A DNA stretch of 64,000 nucleotides, taken from Anoplopoma fimbria (Eukaryota > Chordata > Actinopteri > Perciformes > Anoplopomatidae). This document shows, one piece after another, positions 55,701 through 64,000 of the stretch; positions within the stretch are counted from its first letter, which is position 1, and each line of letters starts with the position of its first letter. The position numbers and the translations under genes were made by a program. The notes beneath the pieces are model-generated. The model searched no databases, had not been told where the DNA came from, and saw nothing but the letters and a program-made list of their open reading frames with translations. The stretch covers positions 17,026,921 through 17,090,920 of the forward strand of contig NC_072462.1 in assembly GCF_027596085.1 (NCBI RefSeq), given 5' to 3'.

Positions 55701-58100
55701 GTTTGACATGACAGTCAAACAAGATATCATACAATGTTATGGATATTTTCAACGATTCAAAACAGAAGGAATGTCCTTGTTGCTGGTTGTTGCAAAAAAA
55801 TGGAAATACAATTTTTTTTTGTCAGATCTTTCTAAACCTAAAAACTATCAACGCTATTTTTTCCAACAACCACAACCCCAAATACCATACAGTGTCTCCA
55901 TGTTTTGTGAATGGGATATACAGTACGAGTTTACGGTTTTAGCCAGTGTGTGTCTGCACAGTCCCTAAACATGAACTTAATTGTTAATTAATTGAATGTA
56001 CTTAAATATATATAAATACAGTAGTCACGATGGCCAGCAGAGGGTGTGATCATTGCGTTAGCCTTGTCACGGGTTATCAGCCAAACCCAGACGTTGATAA
56101 TGACCTGAAGCTTGGAGCATGCTCTGTTGAATAAGCCACGGTTTGGCTTATCGGTGACCTCAGATAATAAGTTCATTTTATAAATGGTTTCACAGGATCA
56201 ACAGATGTACTCATTGTCAATCATGTATTTATTTACAACTTCAAGAATGGAGGTATCCACAGAGTCTATTGAGTCTATTTCAGGTCATACAAGTAGGATT
56301 AAAGTACCGAGCAACAGTCGGAGGAAAAAATAGATTGTCTGCCTTGATTGGCTTGTCTGTCTGTATCCTCGCCAGAGGAGACTGTTTACTATCAGTGTGA
56401 TGTGATTCTGTAGTTATTACCTTATTCTTTTATTTTGTGTATAAAAGCAACAGATTAAATACATTTAATTAAGTAGAGAGTAATAGAAGAACAAAGCTAA
56501 ACATTTGTGTTAGGTTATTTCATGATATACAGTGTTATGCCAGCAGTAATCTCATGTGAATGGGGTTAATCCGGGAAATGAGAGTTCATAAATTCACAGC
56601 TCAGAGTGTGAGAGAGCATGTGTTTTTGTGTGTGAGTGTGTTTGGAAGTGCAAAACCGCATGCATTCAAAATTAGTCATATTGATTTTTCACTTCACCTT
56701 TTGTCATTAAATGTAATACTTGTTGCCAGTGTGATCTTTTCTGTGGTAAATTACTTCCCAAACATGGTGTATATAAGCCCTTATCTAACTGTGTTATGAG
56801 TGTTGGTATTATTAAGCGGATCATCCCATTATTTGGAAAGTTTGGACAGGCTTACAGGCTACTTCTTCAAGGATTATACACTGATTACTCAACCACAAGA
56901 AGAGAAAATAATCAGGTAGTCCACGTTTCTCTCTCAAGTGGTGTGAGATAATGTTCTCAGCCTTAAACTGTGCTGTTTACCAGATACCTAAACCCTATGT
57001 AGCATAGCTTTGTCAGTATGTGTATATGTAAGAATGCAATATATCTGCTTTTAAATTATTAATGATAATATTTATATATTACATTTAAATAAGGAACCTT
57101 GGGAAGGTTTTAACCAGTCATCTAGGTGTTTTGTTTATTTAACTCCCTTCTAGAAAATGTGGTTTTTTTGGCACTTTGAGTAAAGTAAGTAGTCCTGTTA
57201 TGGTTTAAATGTTTGTATGTAGTGAACTTATAACTCTAAGCAAGATTGCTTCTTTAAAATGTAAGAAAAAAAGTAAAACTTTAAGGTTTAGCCAAATTAA
57301 CTTAAAATCTAGTGCAATATTTACATTCTTCAGCCTGACTTCTGACTATGTTTGTCCAAAGAGGACTCCTCAGTCCTTGTATTGGTGGACTCGCCAACGT
57401 ATCTGAAGAGTTACGAAATTAATATCTCAGTCATTGTACGTATGGTTTAACCTCATCAAAAGTGAGTGGAAAAATAGTTTTGTGTGAATTTAAAGCTCCT
57501 TAAGAGGAAATTGAATGGGAATATTTGGGTCTCTCAGGCTACAGTTTAAGGTCATTATTGACTTAATAGCCAAGAAATGTAAAAATAATAGACATTTACT
57601 TCAACTATTTGTTGTTGTCTGCAAAAATGACACCACTATAACCTGCAAAATCAAACAATGTTGGTATTGTGGAGTCTAACCATTTTAGTTAGCACAAAAC
57701 TTGCAAAAAAGATATTTGCATTCAGAAAATACATTTATATTGTATGAACCATGTGAATATGTTTTTTATTAGCCAGGTATCAGAGAACTACTCTTAAATA
57801 AGTTTCTGTTGCGATTTAGTAGGAATTAAAGGTAAAAAAATCCATTTTGTGTAGCAGCAATTTATTTCAACTATTGACTCTTAAAATGTTAGCTAGTTGA
57901 GAAAAATCCCAAACACTTGTTTTATTACCTGTGCTGTGCCATGTGATTATTCAAATTCTGTTTATGTGTACGTTCTCCTGCACCTGCTCAGATATGTGCC
58001 TGATTATTTTGCCTCGGTTACATAAAGGTCTCATTGTTTTTATAGTAAGTCTTGGGCAGGTTTAAGCATAGAAGCCAGATTACGGTAAGTATTTTCACCC
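52760..58100. other. spacer between the head-to-head genes pde6b and rbp4l
   Basis: About 5.3 kb, AT-rich, with no supportable gene. GGATTA/TAATCC (CRX-type) motifs occur at 54001, 56296, 56567 and 56871. The part 54940-55170 contains two inverted-looking blocks (agtacatactgtggctgccc near 54960 and aagtatggtagtatgggta near 55132) resembling ends of decayed non-autonomous DNA transposons. The rest is anonymous. Confidence 0.5.
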
Positions 58101-58105
58101 CAATG

Positions 58106-58188
58106 GGATTACCTCTAGATTTAAGCACCTTATTTAGTTCCAAGCAATGAAAATCAGCCATAAGCTTGTCTGTGGAGTGTGTATATAA
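58106..58188 (+). promoter_or_regulatory. rbp4l: rbp4l promoter: CRX-type site and TATA box
   Basis: GGATTA at 58106-58111 and a TATATAA box at 58182-58188 precede a short exon with a perfect donor (AAAAAG then GTAAGA, GT at 58285). Spacing puts the start near 58213. Purpurin is known to be expressed in photoreceptors, and CRX/OTX control has been described in fish, which fits the motif. Confidence 0.65.
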
Positions 58189-58212
58189 AGACTGCCTAAC
58201 ACACACCAGACC

Positions 58213-58284
58213 AACAAGACCCAATCTGCTGGATAACCACAAACAGTAGATTTTTAATTGGTGTTGCTTCTTTGACTCAAAAAG
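58213..58284 (+). other. rbp4l: non-coding first exon of rbp4l
   Basis: Lies about 25 bases downstream of the TATA box and ends at a consensus donor; the matching acceptor (GCTTTTAG) is at 58718, two... one base before the ATG context. Start position is estimated from the TATA box. Confidence 0.6.
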
Positions 58285-58719
58285 GTAAGACAATGCCATT
58301 TTATTCATTTTACCTTCTACCAATTTTTTTCAAATTGTATTTAAAGTGATCAGAAAACGTTATCTATGATTGTGTTTTCTGAAAGTGTACTGTGCACTTA
58401 ATGTAAACTTTTTGTTCTATCAGCTGTGACTATTGACGCTTGAGACTTAAAAATCACCTTTGAATGTGTTACATTTGAAGTTTTTTGCCAGAATACGTTT
58501 TATTTTTCCAGCATAATGTTACTATTTTCTCCATTCTATCTCAAATGGGACACTATATTATTGGTGCATTATTGTAAATTAGTATACAAAAGATCAGGGA
58601 TGTTGGATTATTTTGTCCTGAAACCCCATTTTGTATCATTAATGATATTTCAGCAACTTTATGAGAATAATCCCCGTCTGTCTCTGGTCCTTACACACTA
58701 ATGTGTATTTGCTTTTAGA

Positions 58720-60052
58720 ATGGGATCCTGTAAACTGGCCGTGCTGCTGGTCCTCCTATCCTGCGTAGAGCAGTGCCTGTCTGCCTCCTGTGTCGTTGAT
58801 AGCTTCACAACCAAAGGGGACTTTGACCCCAAGAGGGTGAGTCAATTGAAACACATCAACAGCGTGCATGTTGAAAAAAAAAGCAAGTGAAATCCTTTCT
58901 GACCGTCCTCCTCCTTCTTTTTCATCGCAGTATGCAGGGAAGTGGTACGCACTGCAGAAGAAAGATCCAGAGGGCCTGTTCCTGCAGGACAACATCTCAG
59001 CTGAGTACACCATCGATGATGACGGCTCCATGATCGCCTCCTCCAAGGGACGTGTCACCCTGTTTGGGTGAGTCAGAGGGCCAGCGAGTGACTTGAATGA
59101 GAGACTTTTCACCCGACCTTATTTCTCTCATAATCTGCAGATAAGATTACATAATTCAAAAGAAAAAACATCTGACCTCAGGTATCTTTAAACCCTTTCT
59201 GATCAGGGCCAATTGATCACAAAGACCTTCTTGATTCTGTTTTCAGGGTCAGCAGTTAGGAACAGGTGTGATTTTCTGAAAGCACATTCTGTACAGCATT
59301 AGCTACAAACTGGGTTTTCCCTGGATTATGGAGGATTAGGAAGAAGTGAAGGTTAAATAGGTTAATTTTTTCGCAAATAAAAATCTGCCTATTTAAGCAA
59401 TTATGGCAGAGCATACTTAAAGAAATCAAGGCTTTATTTTGAGAAATTCTAAAGTATACTGTATGCATGTGCATATAATACAGTATGTAGAATTTCTGAG
59501 GTTTACGCCGCTAAAATGTCCTGTAACTGCAAGAAAAGGACAAATATATAAGCCAAAGACTTGATTTGTTGTAGGCCAACATTGTTCACTTTTATACTGA
59601 CATTTGTGTTTCTATCTTCGTGTTGCAGCTTCTGGGTTGTGTGTGCTGACATGGCCGCCCAGTACTCTGTCCCCGACCCCACCTCCCCCGGCAAGATGTT
59701 CATGAACTACCAGGGACTGGCCAGCTACCTGTCCAGTGGAGGTCAGCTGTGCACATATACGCACCCTCACACCCCTCTCATACCCCCTCACTCCTCTTCA
59801 CACTCGCTAACCTGTTATTTCTAACCAGGTGACAACTACTGGGTGATCGACACAGACTACGACAACTACGCCATCACCTACGCTTGCCGCACCCTGAAGG
59901 AGGATGGAAGCTGCGAGGACGGCTACTCCCTGGTCTTTTCCAGGAACCCCCGCGGCCTGCCTCCAGCCATCCAGCGCATCGTGCGTCAGAAACAGGAGGA
60001 CATCTGCATGGTTGGAGAGTTTCAGCCTGTGCTGCAGTCTGGAGCCTGCTAA
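58720..60052 (+). CDS. rbp4l: purpurin (retinol-binding protein 4-like)
   Basis: Secreted lipocalin of photoreceptors that binds retinol and supports retinal cell adhesion and survival; linked to optic-nerve regeneration in fish. Exons 58720-58836, 58931-59067, 59629-59741 and 59829-60052 join in phase to 196 residues, the length I recall for chicken purpurin. [20 protein letters not shown] is the signal peptide, cleaved near residue 20-22. The mature part shows the lipocalin GxW motif in [20 protein letters not shown], then [40 protein letters not shown], and [18 protein letters not shown]; Cys pairs expected for RBP-type folds are present. The end [20 protein letters not shown] is typical of purpurin and distinguishes it from plasma RBP4. 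The first coding exon starts two bases after an acceptor, so the leader is spliced. Confidence 0.96.
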
Positions 60053-60201
60053 AGAGAAAGAGAGAGCAGAGCAGAAGAGTGTGAAGCCAGCTAATTGCAG
60101 TCCAGAAGGCTTGAAAGCAAGAAGAGGGAGAATGAAGGAGTGTATGTGTCAGAAGGCCTGTATGTGAGAGTGATAATGTGAGTAGACAGATACAGAAAAA
60201 T

Positions 60202-60207
60202 AATAAA
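60202..60207 (+). terminator. rbp4l: candidate polyadenylation signal of rbp4l
   Basis: AATAAA 150 bases past the stop. Two more AATAAA hexamers, near 60387 and at 60501-60506, could give longer 3' UTRs. Confidence 0.5.
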
Positions 60208-60889
60208 AGATTGAGAGGAGGAAAAACATGAGAGTATAATTAAGCAAAGACAGTGGAAAAACTTGCATGTGTTCAACCAGGATTCCAAGAGTAACATCTG
60301 CTTTTTAAATCCATTTCCTCCTCTGTCACTCTGTGTTCATCCATTGTTTGTCCAAGGAAAATGTGACTGCTGCTTTGAAAGACAAAATAAAAATATTTTT
60401 CTAAACAATATCACTGGAATTTTGTCCTTTTTGTGCTGTAAATAAGTTCACTTTTCCAAACATGTTTATTTGACTGTGTATAAATCCCTTAAGGTTAAAG
60501 AATAAAGCATTACTGTTGGAAGCAAAGAGACAGAGAAACAATTGTCAGCTGTTCAGGCTGGAAAACATATTGCACTTGTAAGTGGCTGTGATCCCTCCTG
60601 AGCTCAAGAGAATGCAGCCGAACCCAACACAATACGCACTGAGCAGTAATAAGCTTACTGGTGGTCTGATGTTCAGGGACCTTAGTCCTCTTACATACTA
60701 ACTCACCTGTTTGGCTACTTAGCAAAATCCAGGGGTCAACGATTATATCAGGAGCTTACATAACTTAAGTTAAATAATAGTTAAAATAGTTTTTTCTGTC
60801 TGTAAATATAATATTTCAGTTATTGTTGATTTTCTACTGTTTTTTATTGCTTATTTATAATACTTGGTTTTTTTTATTTTCATTTTTTA

Positions 60890-61009
60890 CTTTTATCTTG
60901 TCTTTCTTCTACTATGTCTCTTGTGTGCACTTTACTCTACGCTGCTGTAAGCCTGCAAATTTCCCCGCTGCGGGACTAATAAAGGATTATCTTATCTTAT
61001 CTTATCTTA
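60890..61009 (+). mobile_element. 5'-truncated LINE tail (L2-like)
   Basis: Ends GCAAATTTCCCCGCTGCGGG then ACTAATAAAGGA and a TTATC repeat tail (about 60987-61009), the usual 3' end of fish L2-type LINEs. The CCCCGCTGCGGG stem is a likely recognition hairpin for reverse transcription. No coding part remains. The left boundary is approximate. Confidence 0.75.
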
Positions 61010-64000
61010 ACTAAATAGGTATAATGTTGTCAACTATAGGGAAATGAAGGGAGAAGCAAGATGGCCGACAGTGAAAGACCGAGAGGGGCAGAGAGACAGA
61101 TGGAGACTGTTTGTTTCTATAACTGGTTTGTAATCCTGTTGATGTTATGCAACAAGCTGGAAAGCAATCTGCTGAAGCCAATAATAGTTCAGTATTACAG
61201 TAAACCAATATAATACACCATATGTCCTGTCTCACTTTGTCCAAGACAGTAAGTGAAAACAGTGTAGCCCATCTGGACACAGAACTCTAAAGCCAAAGAG
61301 GACACAATGACAACCTTTTTCTTACTATGTACATGACTGTGACATGAAGTAATATTTCATTGGACATGTATCATTGAACTTTGTTCTGACTTAAATTTAC
61401 TTATTTCATAAAATTCCTTCCAAAAATGAACTGGAAACATTTTGAAATACTTCGCTTTTTGCAGCATTTATTGTTGAGATGTAAATTCACAGAGAGGATT
61501 AAAGGCTGTCAACCCCATGTAGATGGCATTGTAGAACAATGTCAACTTTTTTAACCTCACTTTGTATTCCATATATAAAATAAAAGCATGCTAGCTTGAT
61601 TGAATTGTCAATTTGTCAAGTTTTTTTTGCAAATTAATTTTACAATGTATCTAAAAAGTAGAATAATTCACTGGGTTTGCTCAGTTATATTTGTAGAGGC
61701 ATCTCAGTTGTAAAATGTCAATGCATGACAGGGGATCGTGTATAATCTCTGTGAGTGTTGACACTGGTTGGCGGTACAGGACAGCTGCTGTAGAGTCAGT
61801 GTGCCTGTAAACTAGCTTAGCTATGATGGGATCTACTGTTGCGCCTTACTGGAAATAAGACGATTTAATAGGCAATGTTTTATACACAAACAATAAAGGA
61901 AACTAACACTAGGTAGACTTCGCTTTAGATGGAGGACAATACATAGAAAAGATGTGGTCTAACCTTTACTGCAGACTGAAACTTGCTGCTATGCCCACTC
62001 TTCTTTCATATTAGAATACAAGCTTGAGGTAAGAATATAAGTGGATTCCTTTGAGTGAGTCAGATAAGGGTCCGACTCAGATACCCAATGTCTGGAGGAT
62101 GAATGAGTCAGGGGTAATGGTCATTCAATGTTCTTCTCTGCAGCAAAGTTAGACTAAAATCTACTCATTCTACTGTTTTTCAGTATCTTTTGTATATCAC
62201 TCGAGTGACTTTCAAGTGTATTTATTGTCCATGCAGACTGTATCATGTTGCTGCGTTCAACTAGATAAAAATTACTTTTCGTTTAAACCCTCTACCTTAT
62301 ATAAAACTGCACATTGTGAATGTATGCAATGGCTGCCTTAACTGAATAAATTGTGTATTAATTGCTACTTTTAGGTCTGACCACTAGAAGGCAGTCAAGC
62401 TACATTAAACACTGAACAATGAGCTTGAAAACCCATTGTTAATAATTTAAGTCCACTTAAAGTTATCACAATAGTAAATGAGCATTATATATTTTTTGTC
62501 ATAGTTTCTTCTTATAGTTGGTCATTTTCCCCTTTGATCAATTAACATTGTTAAACTTTCTTATTTGATGAACTTGCTTTAATTCAGTGACAGCTGATCA
62601 GCTTAGTAGCAATAAACAATGAGGTCCTATTGATTTTTTTATACTCAGTAAAAGTTTCTATTTTACATTATTCATTTTGTGGTGTTTTTGACAGTGCAGG
62701 GCCTCATGCTGGAGCTATGCCTCAGACTAAACAGGTGAATGGACGAGGGGGGGTTAAGGCACTTAAAGATGATTGGTGCTATTGTGTTTGTGATTGTGGG
62801 CTCAGGGTGGGGACGAGATCTGATCTGACTGTGGGGAATTTAGTGGTAGCTTTAAAATGTCAGCCTGTTCTTGTTCACATGACCAATAATGGAACAATAC
62901 CAGAAAGCATGAATTAATATATGACTACAGTTTGATTTGAAACTTAGTGTTGTGTAAAGATCTTTTACTGTAAATGGTGACTGAATGCAGCATCTGAACT
63001 CGGGGGTGTGTTTGTTTCTGAAACTTAACCAGACCGCTTAATCCAATGATCTGTCTGTCTCCTACTTACCATGCCGTCATTATCTCTGCTTGTGTACTCT
63101 ACCTGCCGCAGTTAAGAAGATACAAGAAAACATGAACAAGCTTCTGCTTGTGGATCAGGCTCTGTGAATCTGCTGCAGGGAAAGCACTGCAAAAATCAAC
63201 ACAACATAACAGCAGCATATTAGAAAAGACATCTGATGAAACAGACTGTAAATAAATCTTTTCATCAAGAAAAATGGATTATGCTACCTTTTACAGGTCC
63301 TTTTAGTTTACTAATTAGTACTTTTTTGGGAGGTGTCTCGGTAAAAAAAAAAAAAAAAAATGGAAAAAGTGTTCAGTTAGAAGATTTTCCATTTAATTTG
63401 TAACTTAGAGAGGTCATGTCAACTGGGCCTGAATATATGTCTCATTGTGTGGTTTTAAATGGAAGATAATTGTATTCTTCAACACATTTACATTCTTATT
63501 CAATATTTACTTGACTTACCAAATGGACCTATGTGACTGCAAGACTTCTGCAGAAAAAACCTATTGTTTAGGAAACAAAGGTACCTGCACCAAGAATACA
63601 TGTTGTATTGTTGCCAGCTCTTATTGTTGTCTCAATATGTACCAAGGTCTCTAAATCTATATGTGATTATGTGCAAATGACCTTGTATTCAGTCCCAGTC
63701 TGTACAACTTATTTTGTATTACAAACAAGAAAAGGTATTTGGATGCTAAGTGAGTGAGATCATTAAATCGGTTTCCAGTGCAGTTTACCTTGTTTCAGGA
63801 ATGCGTGTCTGTATCTTTCACTGTGATAAACAACGTAATTTAAAAGATCCTTAATGCATTTTGTCCTGCTGAACAAATGTCAAAGGTTCACTTTCTAAAA
63901 TGACACCTTTACATTACATATAATGCGTCATTTGGCTAGAAGGGTGAATGTGCAAGGCATTAAAATAATAAATGCTGCTGATACATGTTAAATTACTGTT
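61010..64000. other. right-hand spacer
   Basis: About 3 kb of anonymous AT-rich sequence with a poly(A) run near 63343-63360. Open frames here show no family resemblance, codon bias or splice-linked partners. No element was recognised. Confidence 0.5.

Noticed and set aside
58720..60052. Assignment as plasma retinol-binding protein rbp4
   Set aside because: The sequence matches purpurin through [12 protein letters not shown] and the ending [12 protein letters not shown], and a CRX-type site lies in the promoter.
62630..62917. 95-codon open frame in the right spacer
   Set aside because: No family match, no splice partners and poor start context; length is within chance for a fish spacer.

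Overview
This window is nuclear DNA from a ray-finned fish, most likely a percomorph teleost. The genes are intron-rich with GT-AG junctions. The proteins are vertebrate, including two typical of fish genomes (a CCDC80-like paralogue and purpurin/rbp4l). The spacers carry fish SINEs, an L2-like LINE tail, several old interspersed repeats and many CA microsatellites. I rebuilt the genes by joining exons by hand, checking splice sites and reading phase at each junction.

Layout, left to right. (1) nnt, minus strand, from the left edge to about 13.9 kb: mitochondrial nicotinamide nucleotide transhydrogenase, 5' part only (about 573 of roughly 1,085 residues; the rest lies off the left edge). (2) A 3-kb spacer, then a CCDC80-like secreted matrix protein gene, plus strand, 16.9-22.9 kb, 12 coding exons, 736 residues. 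(3) fyb1, plus strand, 25.6-37.9 kb: the T-cell/platelet adaptor ADAP, about 720 residues, with a one-base frame break in its second helical-SH3 domain and an unspliced-looking optional exon. (4) atp5me, plus strand, 39.5-40.8 kb: subunit e of mitochondrial ATP synthase, 71 residues. (5) pde6b, minus strand, 43.3-52.4 kb: rod cGMP phosphodiesterase beta, 23 coding exons, 852 residues, ending in a CaaX box. It is tail-to-tail with atp5me, as I recall the human pair at 4p16. (6) A 5.5-kb spacer without genes, then rbp4l (purpurin), plus strand, 58.2-60.1 kb, 196 residues. (7) About 3.5 kb of repeats and anonymous sequence to the right edge.

Functional themes. nnt and atp5me are both inner-membrane mitochondrial genes, and both have ETS/GABP-type sequences near their starts; atp5me also has a perfect NRF-1-type palindrome in an intron. 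pde6b and rbp4l are both photoreceptor genes, lie head to head, and flank a spacer with scattered CRX-type (GGATTA) motifs. fyb1 and the CCDC80-like gene have no evident link to these.

The most notable observations are the frame break in fyb1, the optional fyb1 exon lying between two tyrosine motifs, the Cys-ending CaaX box of pde6b, the shared photoreceptor spacer, a SINE with a perfect 13-bp target duplication, and several perfect hairpins in introns. I did not find a convincing wholly new biological system. No RNA genes, CRISPR arrays or viral genes were recognised.
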